From NCBI GenBank assembly GCA_023206055.1, contig CP065367.1, positions 992,001-1,056,000 on the forward strand: DNA of 64,000 nt, in the 5' to 3' direction. Positions 34,513-43,251 of this stretch are shown here, in pieces. Numbering within the stretch: position 1 is the first letter of the stretch; every line of letters begins with the position of its first letter. This stretch comes from Vibrio cyclitrophicus (GTDB lineage: Bacteria; Pseudomonadota; Gammaproteobacteria; Enterobacterales; Vibrionaceae). The notes under the pieces were generated by a model. That model did not search any database and was not told where the DNA came from. It saw only the letters and a program-made list of their open reading frames with translations. A program made the position numbers and the translations under genes.

Positions 34513-35853
34513 CTAATAGCCGACTAAGGACGGTAGCCAAAGCGTGATTTGTGGGAAGAAAGCGATAACGAAAACGCCCACGACAGATGCAAGTACAAAG
34601 GGATGGATCTTCGCGGTGATCTGCTCGACCGTAGAGCCACCGATCCCCGAGGCGACAAAGATATTTTCACCGAGTGGAGGCGTAGCAAAACCTATCGAGA
34701 GCGTACACACCACCACGATACCAACGTGGGTAGGATCGGCGCCCAGCATGTACATGATTGGCAGCAGCACTGGCACAATGATCATGATCGCCGCCAAGGT
34801 TTCCATGAACATGCCGATGAACAGCAGCAAGGTGATCGTTAGTGCCCACACCATGTACATGTTGTCGGTGAAACTGAGTAATGATTCCGCCACAACAACT
34901 GGGATTTTTTGCTCGATTAACAAGCGACCAAATACCGTTGCAGCGAATAGAATCAGCAACACACGCCCGGTAATCCATGTGGTTGTCGATAATGATTTGA
35001 TGGTGCTTTTGAACGATAACTCTCGGTGAATAAACACACCCACAAACAGCGAATAGAAAATTGCCACAACCGCTGACTCTGTTGGTGTGAACATACCGCT
35101 GTAGATACCACCAAGAATCAAGAATGGCGCTAATATTGACCATAAACCGCGGCGTAAGTAATGCCTTACATCACCAAACGACCATGTTTCGGTAAGCCCT
35201 TTATAGCCTTCACGCTTAGCAATAAAATAGTTAGTGACCACTAGCGTCGACGCCATAATGAAACCCGGCACAACCCCAGCAACAAACAGTTTTGGAATAG
35301 ACAAAGAAGCAAACTGCCCATGCTGAGCAATGGCTTCTGGCGGTGCCATTAATCCCATCGCAGAAATGCCAAAGATAACCAAAGGGATGGATGGCGGAAT
35401 GATGATGCCCAAGCCACCTGATGCGGCCGTTACTGCCGATGCGTAGCTCTTATCGTAGTCACGCTTAACCATCGCGGGCACCATCAACATGCCTACAGCT
35501 GCGGTTGTTGCAGGGCCTGAACCCGAGATAGCGCCAAAGAAAAGACACGCCATTACCGTTGCCGCGCCAAGGCCACCCGTTACTGGGCCAGCTAAGCTTT
35601 CGGCGATATCCACCAGACGTTTGGAGATCCCCGCCGCCTCCATTATTGCGCCAGCAAGAACAAAGGCTGGCAGCGCCATTAATGGGAAGTTACCCACCGA
35701 AGTAAACGCAATTTGTACCAAAGCGATGGGATTTTTGTCGAGCAACATATAGGCCGCCATTGAAGCGCCGGCCAGTGATACCGTGATTGGTGCACCTAGA
35801 ATTAACAGGGTTAAGAAGCCACCAAATAAAATTAGAGTTAAATAGGATTCCAT
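34513..35853 (-). CDS. TRAP transporter large permease (DctM type)
   Basis: A 446-residue membrane protein with about 12 segments. It has TRAP large-subunit signatures: MALPAFVLAGAIMEAAGI (about 58-75), GAISGSGPATTAAVGMLMVPAM (about 107-128) and ASGGLGIIIPPSIPLVIFG (about 144-162). With the small permease and the binding protein it forms a sodium-driven importer. Given tauXY and xsc next door, taurine (a TauKLM-type system) is the likely substrate. AGAGAGA precedes the ATG. Confidence 0.92.
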   Translation of the reverse strand: MESYLTLILFGGFLTLLILGAPITVSLAGASMAAYMLLDKNPIALVQIAFTSVGNFPLMALPAFVLAGAIMEAAGISKRLVDIAESLAGPVTGGLGAATVMACLFFGAISGSGPATTAAVGMLMVPAMVKRDYDKSYASAVTAASGGLGIIIPPSIPLVIFGISAMGLMAPPEAIAQHGQFASLSIPKLFVAGVVPGFIMASTLVVTNYFIAKREGYKGLTETWSFGDVRHYLRRGLWSILAPFLILGGIYSGMFTPTESAVVAIFYSLFVGVFIHRELSFKSTIKSLSTTTWITGRVLLILFAATVFGRLLIEQKIPVVVAESLLSFTDNMYMVWALTITLLLFIGMFMETLAAIMIIVPVLLPIMYMLGADPTHVGIVVVCTLSIGFATPPLGENIFVASGIGGSTVEQITAKIHPFVLASVVGVFVIAFFPQITLWLPSLVGY

Positions 35854-35890
35854 TATTACATCTCTCTATTACGACTATTCTCTGTGATGA

Positions 35891-36433
35891 CTACTGCGCT
35901 GACTTTTGTGCCGTCATTTTTCGCAGCTCTTTGACTTCTGGATCTTCGTTGGTTGCGCCTTTGAATAAACGCTCGTAGTTGTTCCAGATAATCCGAATCA
36001 TCATTAGGGAAAACGCGATAGGTAAAATCATGTAGAAATACTTCATCGGGATACCTGTCGTTTGAGATTTCCAAAACAGGTTCATTTTGTTAAACACGAA
36101 GTCGTAACTGAGGTAAACAAAGTAACCGTTGAAGCAGAGCCATAAGAAGTCAGCGATGGTTTCGCTAACGGTTTGTACGATTGGCGGAAAGAATTTGAAG
36201 TGAAAGCTCACTCGGTTATGAGCCGACATTTTGGCCGCTACAACCGCTCCCAAGTAAGCAAACCAAACGAACATGTAAGTGGCCACTTCATCACCCCAAG
36301 GTATGGAGTAATCAAAGAACTGACGAGTAATGATTTGTGTGAATAGCAATAGGACAAAGCTTGCGAGCAGCAGACAACAGGTATATTCCTCAATGTTGTT
36401 AAGGTGCTTTTTTATTGTTTTAGCGACTGACAT
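35891..36433 (-). CDS. TRAP transporter small permease (DctQ type)
   Basis: A 180-residue protein with four membrane segments. It has the DctQ pattern W-G-D-E-V-A-T-Y-M-F-V-W-F-A-Y-L-G-A-V-V-A (about 50-70) followed by a short helix pair. GGAGG lies four bases before the ATG at 36433, so the longer reading from 36457 is not used. It lies 37 bases upstream of the large permease and is co-transcribed with it. The long hairpin at 36529-36586 separates it from the binding-protein gene. Confidence 0.9.
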   Translation of the reverse strand: MSVAKTIKKHLNNIEEYTCCLLLASFVLLLFTQIITRQFFDYSIPWGDEVATYMFVWFAYLGAVVAAKMSAHNRVSFHFKFFPPIVQTVSETIADFLWLCFNGYFVYLSYDFVFNKMNLFWKSQTTGIPMKYFYMILPIAFSLMMIRIIWNNYERLFKGATNEDPEVKELRKMTAQKSAQ

Positions 36434-36528
36434 ATAACCTCCAATGTTGATTTCCACATGACAACCAGTCGCTCACGGTCCTAAAAAGATCAGGTACAGA
36501 ACAGCTCAACGAGTACAGCCATGTAAAT

Positions 36529-36586
36529 GCCCTATCTCACTGTTCTATCGCTAGGTGATTAGGTAGCGGAGAACAGCAGATAGGGC
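36529..36586 (-). repeat. Extended intercistronic hairpin after the TRAP binding-protein gene
   Basis: Three nested perfect stems: GCCCTATCT / AGATAGGGC (9 bp), CTGTTCT / AGAACAG (7 bp) and CGCTA / TAGCG (5 bp) around a 10-base loop. There is no T run on the minus-strand transcript. It begins 12 bases after the stop codon of the binding-protein gene and probably blocks 3'-end decay of that part of the message. Confidence 0.8.
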
Positions 36587-36597
36587 GAATCTAATCG

Positions 36598-37599
36598 TTA
36601 CTTTCTACCTAGTAACTCAAGAACGTCGTCTAGCTTGTCTTTGCCCCCAATGCTTGAGTAGAACTTAGGCCAAACTGACTTAGTCACCTTGCTGATCCAC
36701 TCTTGCTCGTTATCTGCTGGGTCGGTGAATACCATGCCTTTCGCTTGTAGTTCTTCACGGATTTTGTTTTCAGTATTTTCTAGATAAGCAAAGCTGTGCT
36801 CTGTCGCTTCCTGACCCGCTTCAAGAATGATCTTTTGCATCTCTGGAGTCTGTTGTTGGAAGACTGTTTCACTGACGATTAGCGGCTCAAGCGAGAAGAT
36901 GTAGCGAATGTTGGTCACGTACTTTTGTACTTCATTGAACTTCATCGCATGCACAGTGATGTAAGGGTTATCTTGACCATCAACCACGCCTTGTTGCAGG
37001 CCGGTAAAGGTCTCAGACCATGCCATTGGTGTTGGGTTTACACCCCATGCTTGGTAAGAAGCAATCATGATTTCGTTACGAGGAACACGAATCACCAGTC
37101 CTTTAAGATCTTCTGGTGAAGCGACTGGCTTTTTCGAGTTAGTCAAAACCCTAAAGCCTGAATAAGCCCAACCAACGATGCGAACGCCAGCATCACGTAT
37201 CGTGTTATCGACGAGGTCTTGGCCGACTTGGCCTTGAGTCAGTAGAACCGCTTCTTCTGCGCTTTGAATCACGTAAGGCATGGTCAGTAGACCAACAGTT
37301 GGAGAGAAAGGGGTTACGTTGTTGATCGCCAGTACAGAGAAGTCGAGTAAGCCGATTGCCGCATCGTTCACGGTGTCTTGCTCATTGCCTAATTGACCAT
37401 TCGGGAACAGATCGATTTTTACTTTACCGTCTGTTTTTTGCTCCATCAGTTCAGAAAACGATGTCGCCAATTCCCACTGCGTACCACCAGCAGCATCGCC
37501 GATAGCCATTTTAAAATTCGCTGCTGCCGCGGTATGAGATAACACCGCTGTTGCTACAATGGTGACACCAGCAATAATTTTATTTTTAATAAATTTCAT
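36598..37599 (-). CDS. TRAP transporter substrate-binding protein (DctP type)
   Basis: A 333-residue periplasmic protein with a signal peptide (about 1-26, AAAA-NF) and the DctP domain. The conserved region APEDLKGLVIRVPRNEIMIASYQAWGVNPTPMAWSETFTGLQQGVVDGQDNP (about 160-211) contains the arginine that pairs with a carboxylate or sulfonate ligand. It should capture taurine or a related organosulfonate for the DctQM permease. AGGAAAGG precedes the ATG. First transporter gene after tauY. Confidence 0.92.
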   Translation of the reverse strand: MKFIKNKIIAGVTIVATAVLSHTAAAANFKMAIGDAAGGTQWELATSFSELMEQKTDGKVKIDLFPNGQLGNEQDTVNDAAIGLLDFSVLAINNVTPFSPTVGLLTMPYVIQSAEEAVLLTQGQVGQDLVDNTIRDAGVRIVGWAYSGFRVLTNSKKPVASPEDLKGLVIRVPRNEIMIASYQAWGVNPTPMAWSETFTGLQQGVVDGQDNPYITVHAMKFNEVQKYVTNIRYIFSLEPLIVSETVFQQQTPEMQKIILEAGQEATEHSFAYLENTENKIREELQAKGMVFTDPADNEQEWISKVTKSVWPKFYSSIGGKDKLDDVLELLGRK

Positions 37600-37719
37600 A
37601 GTCTTAACCTTTCCTATCGTACAGACTTCCTGCCTGTACTTTGCTCACAAGGTGACCTGGTACAACTTTCCCGGTCGTAGTTCTATTTCCCTATTTTGGA
37701 AACAATGTTCGAGTCGCGA

Positions 37720-39186
37720 TTACAGCTTTTCATCCTTTAACGAATACCACTGATAAAGGAACCGCTGCCCCATTCTGCGAAACGGTGCAAACATCTCTGA
37801 TTCCACCACTTCCCTCACGTTGGGGAACGGAAGTTTTGATTCAAATATTGGCAAGTCCAACTTGTGGCCTTCACCTGCGATCCACTGAGCGAGGCGCTTA
37901 CCTGCTTGAGCGGAATACATCACGCCATTACCGCCATAACCCAGCGCGTAGAAGATGGATTGCTTGGGATTCGGCTGATAGATTCTCGGCATCATGTCGT
38001 GGCTAACATCCACCCAGCCCCACCATGAGTAGTCGATTTTGACCTGATCGAGAGACGGGAATTTTCGAGTTAAATCCGCTCTCAACATGTCTTCGTATTT
38101 CTTTTCAGGTGCGTTCTTGCCACTGATGGCACTGCGCGTCCCAATCTGTACTCGGTTATCGGGCAGCAGACGGTAGTAATGACGCAAGATTCGGGTATCT
38201 GTAATCACCTGATTGGTTTTGAAGTTACACGCGGCAATTTCGTCTTGAGTTAGCGGACGTGTCACCATCGAATTAGAAAGTACCGGCAACAAGCGATTCT
38301 TAAGCTCTGAATGCAAACCTTGGCTAGTGTATCCACCGGTACAAACACCGACAGAACGAGCCTTAACCACACCACCTGGCGTTTTCAGGTAATGAACACC
38401 GTTACGTGTTTCCCATCCCATCACAGGGCTTGCTGGGTGAACTTTTACGCCGAGTGCTCTCGCCTTTCTTAGATAACCAAACGCCAGTTTCCCAGCATGG
38501 ATACCAATACCTTCTGGCTCATGCATTGCGCCTGCCGCTTCTTGGTCACCAACGTAATCGCGCTTTACGGTTTCCGCATCTAAGATCTGCGCATCGTAAT
38601 CGAACGTGTCACGCAGCAACTTGGCTTCTTTCTCGAGTGTTGCCATCACTTTTGGACGGTGAGCGACATATAAATGGCCGCCCGGTTGTGGGTCACAATC
38701 AATGTCTTTGATTAGAGACTTAAAGGTGTTCATGCCATCGACGCATTCGCGGTGCATTTTTAGCGCAGTTTCTAATCCCCAGCGTTCAATCCACTGAGAA
38801 CGCTTCAAACGCCCTGAAGCACACTGTGCCTGACCACCATTTCGGGTGCTGCATCCCCAACTCAAACGGTTGGCTTCAATCACTGTCGCTTTAATACCGT
38901 ACATTTCAGCAAGGTGTATCGCGGTGCTTAGGCCCGTGTAGCCTGAACCGATAATCGCCACATCAACATCCATATCCGATGTAATTGGACCATCATCTTC
39001 AGGTGGTGCGCCTGCGGTATCTACCCAATAAGTCGGAGCGTATTCCTTACCGTGACCTGGGCTCTTGTCTTTAAGTGGATCGTATTTTGGATCGTATTTA
39101 TCTTTTGCTTGGGTATTTTCTTTTGCTTGGGTGCTTTTCACCTTTGGCGGCACATCGGCTGCCGGTTGTTCCATTACTAAACTCAT
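37720..39186 (-). CDS. tauY: FAD-dependent amine oxidoreductase, likely taurine dehydrogenase large subunit TauY
   Basis: A 488-residue D-amino-acid-oxidase-type flavoprotein. The dinucleotide fold is VDVAIIGSGYTGLSTAIHLAE (about 74-94), followed by SWGCSTRNGGQAQCASG (about 108-124); C-terminal FAD-binding is in YALGYGGNGVMYSAQAGKRLA. The first 65 residues are Lys/Pro/Asp-rich and unusual. Related enzymes include PuuB and TauY. Placement after a TauX-like gene, before a TRAP transporter and near xsc favours oxidative deamination of taurine to sulfoacetaldehyde. The specificity is inferred from context. Confidence 0.75.
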   Translation of the reverse strand: MSLVMEQPAADVPPKVKSTQAKENTQAKDKYDPKYDPLKDKSPGHGKEYAPTYWVDTAGAPPEDDGPITSDMDVDVAIIGSGYTGLSTAIHLAEMYGIKATVIEANRLSWGCSTRNGGQAQCASGRLKRSQWIERWGLETALKMHRECVDGMNTFKSLIKDIDCDPQPGGHLYVAHRPKVMATLEKEAKLLRDTFDYDAQILDAETVKRDYVGDQEAAGAMHEPEGIGIHAGKLAFGYLRKARALGVKVHPASPVMGWETRNGVHYLKTPGGVVKARSVGVCTGGYTSQGLHSELKNRLLPVLSNSMVTRPLTQDEIAACNFKTNQVITDTRILRHYYRLLPDNRVQIGTRSAISGKNAPEKKYEDMLRADLTRKFPSLDQVKIDYSWWGWVDVSHDMMPRIYQPNPKQSIFYALGYGGNGVMYSAQAGKRLAQWIAGEGHKLDLPIFESKLPFPNVREVVESEMFAPFRRMGQRFLYQWYSLKDEKL

Positions 39187-39234
39187 AATTCGACTCTCCT
39201 AGTCATAACACGTGAACGGGTTGTGGTTTCGTGT

Positions 39235-39672
39235 CTAGCTCTTGGGAGTGTTGTTAGGAGTCAAAAGAGGTCGTGTTTTACGGAAGGCATTTTTTACGCT
39301 GATTTTTCCATCTTTCAGAGTAAACACGTCGACCATGCGAGCTTCAATGACGCTGCCATCTGGGTTCGTCGCAGAAAACGTTGATTCACTCACTGCGCGG
39401 TCGCCACACACAAAGTGGACAGGGTCGCTCCAAGCCGCATCTGGAAAGTTCTGCCAAACCAATTCAAAGCTATTTCGAACCGCTTCGTACCCTTCGATAG
39501 TGTTTCCAAGCAAGCCTTCTCCTGCCACCGTGTGGAATACACAGTCTTCTGTCATGAAAGACATCAGCGCTTCAATATCATGGTTATTCCACGCATCACT
39601 AAAAGACTGTAAAAAGGCAGTATCGACTTGGTTTTCCAGCACGAATGTCGCTGCATTGGTTTGCATATTCAT
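39235..39672 (-). CDS. tauX: SnoaL/NTF2-like protein, likely taurine dehydrogenase small subunit TauX
   Basis: A 145-residue NTF2-fold protein. It contains FLQSFSDAWNNHDIEALMSFMTEDCVFHTVAG, which is typical of SnoaL-like proteins, and then AVRNSFELVWQNFPDAAWSDP. TauX, the small subunit of taurine dehydrogenase, is remembered as belonging to this fold, and the gene stands 48 bases before tauY. Alone, the fold would give no function; the TauX call rests on context. AAAGGA precedes the ATG at 39672. It is the first gene of the tauXY-TRAP-Cache operon. Confidence 0.65.
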   Translation of the reverse strand: MNMQTNAATFVLENQVDTAFLQSFSDAWNNHDIEALMSFMTEDCVFHTVAGEGLLGNTIEGYEAVRNSFELVWQNFPDAAWSDPVHFVCGDRAVSESTFSATNPDGSVIEARMVDVFTLKDGKISVKNAFRKTRPLLTPNNTPKS

Positions 39673-39854
39673 ATTCCAGAATCCTTTATGTTTTCGTTAT
39701 TGGTTTAAATTTCAGTAGCTTTGCGCCACTTTTTTATTAGAGTGTTTAAACTAGATCTGTGAAGATTTAACAACTTGATAACAAGGTTCATCACTCTAAC
39801 TTCGAGTTAGGTTATAAACAATCTCTAAGCTCACAGATTTCATCTTTTTATAAA

Positions 39855-39871
39855 TTAATTAGTGTTCTAAT
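39855..39871 (+). repeat. Left copy of 17-bp direct repeat flanking the FRG gene
   Basis: TTAATTAGTGTTCTAAT, identical to 41017-41033. It lies between the FRG gene's 3' end and the tauX start. It may be a duplicated insertion target or a regulator site. Confidence 0.75.
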
Positions 39872-39934
39872 TTTATTTACTCAAATTTTCACTCACGATA
39901 TAAGAGGTATAATTAAATTAGAACGTGTTAGCCT

Positions 39935-40750
39935 TTAGTCGAAATCAAAGTCTTGATGATACTTGCGACCATACTGTTCAAGTTGACGATCATGAGTATT
40001 AACTTGCAATTCGATATTGCCGTCACATTTATTTATGACTTGGTTGTTATCTGCATGTGCTTCGTTTTTTAAATCCGTTAGTTTCTCTTCGACATACTCT
40101 GTCGGTTCATTTAAAACATTCATGGATATTAACTCCTTTATCAGGTTTACTTTCACTGATGGAAGAATATGAACGGACACTAGACCGTTTGAATATTCTT
40201 TCTCATCGTACAAAGGCTGAATGGCATCATTGCCACCTTCCTTAAATGGGTGAATGGAATACCACTTGTCCTTGCGTGGTTCTTGCTGATCGCAGTCCGC
40301 CACATTAAATATCTGAGTTTTGTTGAGATCACACGGCGAGCTAAAAACACTAACTCGCTGATAATCAATAGCTTTAATTATGTTTATGCAGTCTTTACTT
40401 TGGCTGTGACACACCGACCAAAGCGCATTTAACAGGTTATCGGTCCATTCCAGTAAACGGGTGGGAAAACCCTGCTTCTTGGCTAAACACATCAATAACC
40501 AGTCATTTATGTCGTTAGAACTCAGCGAGTAACCACCGTAAACTCTCACTGTTGAAAGCAACTCTTGTTCGACACGGCGTATGTTCTTACGATTGGAACG
40601 GCCTAAACTTGGCATTAGATTATTATTTTCATAATCACACACGTTATACATCAAACCACGTTGGTCACTGCATTCAGTCATTAATGAATCGATTATTTTA
40701 TACAGTTCTTCGAGCGTGCTTATATAATGTTTATTTTTCACAACATGCAT
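39935..40750 (-). CDS. FRG-domain protein (putative accessory/defence gene)
   Basis: A 271-residue protein. Its clearest region is LAKKQGFPTRLLEWTDNLLNALWSV (about 89-113), the hallmark of the FRG domain (Q-H-x-G-x-P-T-R-L-L-D-W-T). LMPSLGRS precedes it as usual, but the F-R-G triplet itself is replaced by Y-N-V. FRG proteins have unknown biochemistry and are often found among phage-defence and mobile genes. Base composition is AT-rich with long AT-rich flanks, and it splits the taurine gene set. The ATG at 40750 is taken; a GTG at 40762 is possible. Neither has a strong ribosome site. Confidence 0.7.
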   Translation of the reverse strand: MHVVKNKHYISTLEELYKIIDSLMTECSDQRGLMYNVCDYENNNLMPSLGRSNRKNIRRVEQELLSTVRVYGGYSLSSNDINDWLLMCLAKKQGFPTRLLEWTDNLLNALWSVCHSQSKDCINIIKAIDYQRVSVFSSPCDLNKTQIFNVADCDQQEPRKDKWYSIHPFKEGGNDAIQPLYDEKEYSNGLVSVHILPSVKVNLIKELISMNVLNEPTEYVEEKLTDLKNEAHADNNQVINKCDGNIELQVNTHDRQLEQYGRKYHQDFDFD

Positions 40751-40762
40751 ACTACGATTCAC

Positions 40763-41016
40763 TTAATTTAAATCCGGAAAAATCCAAATATCAACAACCC
40801 TATCAATCGATGATAAAAACCAACCAATAATAACGATTGATCAATAGTCAACGAGTGTCGTTATTGTATTTTTCTAAAATAATAATAGGTATATATATTC
40901 ATAAACAAGTATCAGTAATAGAACCATTCACTAAGGCGCTATGAGTTAATGGTCGATTAATAATAGCGAGTAACAAAGTTTATATAGCTAGAACCACTTA
41001 TGTTCCTAATAAATAT
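40763..41016. other. AT-rich region upstream of the FRG gene
   Basis: Very AT-rich with no ORF. It presumably carries the FRG gene promoter. It lies between the gene and the right copy of the 17-bp repeat and looks compositionally foreign beside xsc. Confidence 0.45.
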
Positions 41017-41033
41017 TTAATTAGTGTTCTAAT
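41017..41033 (+). repeat. Right copy of 17-bp direct repeat flanking the FRG gene
   Basis: TTAATTAGTGTTCTAAT, identical to 39855-39871, in the same orientation and 1,162 bases away. It lies 144 bases beyond the xsc stop codon. Confidence 0.75.
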
Positions 41034-41177
41034 GTTTAACTGGAAATTATTGAACTAAGCGTTTACGTTCTTAACCTAAGTACTTGCCAATACCCGTTGG
41101 TATTGCCCGACCACATTCTCGATAGCACTTCCTCTAACACTCTCGAGATATCTGCGGCCGGACAAACTTCCTATGAC

Positions 41178-42989
41178 TTATACGTAATCTTTGTATTTAT
41201 CTAGGAAACGAACCGGTGTTGATAGTGCATCTCGGCGGAACGGGTCGCCCAATTCCTGAGTACACATGATTTCAATGATGGTTGTTTTGCCTTCGTTCAT
41301 CTGCATGTCGATGGCTTTTTGCAAGGTTGGACCTACATCTTCTAGCTTATCAACCGTGATACCTTCAGCACCCATTGCTCGTGCAATCTCTGCAAAGCTT
41401 TGGTTCTCAAGTTCACCAGCAACAAAGCGTCGGTTATAGAAGTCGACTTGGTTCTTCTTCTCTGCACCCCATTGACGGTTGTGGAATACCACGGCTGTCA
41501 CTGGAATGTTATGGCGAACACATGTCATGGTTTCCATTAGGCTCATGCCCCACGCACCGTCGCCTGCATAAGAGATAGCTGGGCGATGAGGTGCCGCTGC
41601 TTTCGCACCAATGATGGTCGGGAACGCGTAACCACAGTTACCGAAACTCATTGCAGCAAAGAAGCTACGTGGTTTTTCAAAGCGTAAGTAGCTGTTTGCC
41701 ACTGAATTAATGTTACCGATATCTGTCGAGACCATTACGTCTTCAGGCATCGCTTTTTCTAGCTCACGCAATACTTGGCGAGGGTGTAGATATTCGCCAC
41801 CAGAGAACGGAGTCTCGTGAGAGTTTTCTTCAATTATATCGAGGCTGAAAGAGTCACGTTCGTGTGTCCACTCATCAAGCTCTTTTTCCCAAAGTGCTTT
41901 CTCTGTTGCGACTGTATCTTGACGAGCGCCTTTGTTGTCATCACACAACAGTGCGCGGCCTTCCAACCTTTCAGATAGAGCAACTGCAGCTGCTTTCGCA
42001 TCACCACAGATGCCAACAGAAATCTTCTTAACTAGGCCAAGCATCTTGTTGTCTGCGTCAATTTGAATGATTTTCGCGTTCTTCGGCCAGTAGTCCATGC
42101 CATGTTGAGGCAAAGTACCAAATGGACCAAGACGTGTACCCAAAGCAATAACTACATCCGCTTGAGCCATCAGTTTCATTGCAGCTTTCGAACCTTGGTA
42201 GCCTAGAGGGCCACACCATAATGGGTGACTCGCAGGGAAAGAGTCATTGTGCAGGTAGCTGTTCACTACAGGTGCACCTAGTCTTTCTGCTAATGCTGCA
42301 CACTCTTGAACTGCATCTGCCATTACCACACCGCCACCAGAAATGATGACTGGGAATTTCGCTTCAGCAATCAGGTCTGCTGCTTCATTCAGAGACTTCT
42401 CGCCACCTGGACCACGGTCTAAACGCGCGGGTTTAGGGATCTCGGTTTGAGTTTCGCCGTAGAAGTAGTCACGTGGAATATTCAGTTGAGTTGGACCCAT
42501 TTCACTCATTGCGCGGTCAAAGCATCGACCCGTGTATTCCGCCATACGGTCTGGGTGCGTTACGTGTCCTTGATACTTAGTAAACTCTTGGAACATTGGA
42601 AGCTGGTTACACTCTTGGAAACCACCTAAGCCCATTGTTTTAGTGCCTGTCTCTGGCGTCACAATGACGACCGGGCTATGTGCCCAGAACGCCGCTGCAA
42701 TCGCAGTCACACAGTTACTAATACCCGGGCCATTTTGCCCGATAACTACGCCATGGCGACCCGATACACGAGAGTAACCATCTGCCATGTGAGCAGCACC
42801 TTGCTCGTGTACCACTGGGACCAATCGAATGCCAGCAGGAGCAAAGATATCCATTGCGTCCATAAATGCTGACCCCATGATGCCGAACATGTCGGTAACA
42901 TCATTAGCAACCATAGTTTCAACGAACGCTTCTGATGGTGTCATTGTTACTGTGCCGGAAACAACCGTACGTTTTTCTTGCTCGCTCAT
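41178..42989 (-). CDS. xsc: Sulfoacetaldehyde acetyltransferase
   Basis: A 603-residue thiamine-diphosphate enzyme that converts sulfoacetaldehyde and phosphate to acetyl phosphate and sulfite. It has the N-terminal pyrimidine-binding domain with the glutamate in VPVVHEQGAAHMADGYSR (about 57-74). A central domain follows, then the C-terminal diphosphate-binding motif GDGAWGMSLMETMTCVRHNIPVTAVVFHN (GDG-x-N type). Length and N-terminus (MTPSEAFVETMVANDVTDMFGIMGSAFMDAMDIFAPAG) match Xsc and not acetolactate synthase. AAGGAG precedes the ATG. It is divergent from a CobS-like gene across a 262-base region with inverted repeats. Confidence 0.94.
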   Translation of the reverse strand: MSEQEKRTVVSGTVTMTPSEAFVETMVANDVTDMFGIMGSAFMDAMDIFAPAGIRLVPVVHEQGAAHMADGYSRVSGRHGVVIGQNGPGISNCVTAIAAAFWAHSPVVIVTPETGTKTMGLGGFQECNQLPMFQEFTKYQGHVTHPDRMAEYTGRCFDRAMSEMGPTQLNIPRDYFYGETQTEIPKPARLDRGPGGEKSLNEAADLIAEAKFPVIISGGGVVMADAVQECAALAERLGAPVVNSYLHNDSFPASHPLWCGPLGYQGSKAAMKLMAQADVVIALGTRLGPFGTLPQHGMDYWPKNAKIIQIDADNKMLGLVKKISVGICGDAKAAAVALSERLEGRALLCDDNKGARQDTVATEKALWEKELDEWTHERDSFSLDIIEENSHETPFSGGEYLHPRQVLRELEKAMPEDVMVSTDIGNINSVANSYLRFEKPRSFFAAMSFGNCGYAFPTIIGAKAAAPHRPAISYAGDGAWGMSLMETMTCVRHNIPVTAVVFHNRQWGAEKKNQVDFYNRRFVAGELENQSFAEIARAMGAEGITVDKLEDVGPTLQKAIDMQMNEGKTTIIEIMCTQELGDPFRRDALSTPVRFLDKYKDYV

Positions 42990-43029
42990 TCTTCCATTCT
43001 CCTTGAGTTAAACAAAATTTCATTTTTCG

Positions 43030-43120
43030 GAATGAATTGTCTCTTTTTCGAATTCATTTTCACCTTAGTAGTAGAATTTTTGCGCGTCAACTTTTTGTAT
43101 TAAATTGGAACAATTCATTC
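43030..43120. promoter_or_regulatory. Inverted-repeat operator candidates between xsc and the cobS-like gene
   Basis: GAATGAATTGT at 43030-43040 is repeated inverted as ACAATTCATTC at 43110-43120 (11 of 11 bases). A third partial copy (AATTCATT) stands at 43051-43058. The right copy includes TGGAACAATT (43106-43115), which recurs inverted as AATTGTTCCA at 47944-47953 between pta and the iclR gene. This suggests one regulator, plausibly the IclR protein, controls xsc, the AAA+/VWA pair and pta. Confidence 0.5.
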
Positions 43121-43251
43121 TAATTAATAAAACTGGATCACATTATTGGTAGTTTTTCGTACAAAAAGTGCCATTAACTTAAGCGGAGCTGTTAATAATC
43201 GATGACATATCGCGATAGCAGCGACAAGTGATGGGCTATATAGAGGGAAAT

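Noticed and set aside
34549..35143. Several overlapping ORFs opposite and within the TRAP large-permease gene
   Set aside because: They are shadow frames of a well-supported membrane protein and have unnatural compositions.
39855..41033. Insertion sequence or transposon
   Set aside because: No transposase or terminal inverted repeats are visible, only a 17-bp direct repeat, so the block is reported as a possible insertion and not as a named mobile element.
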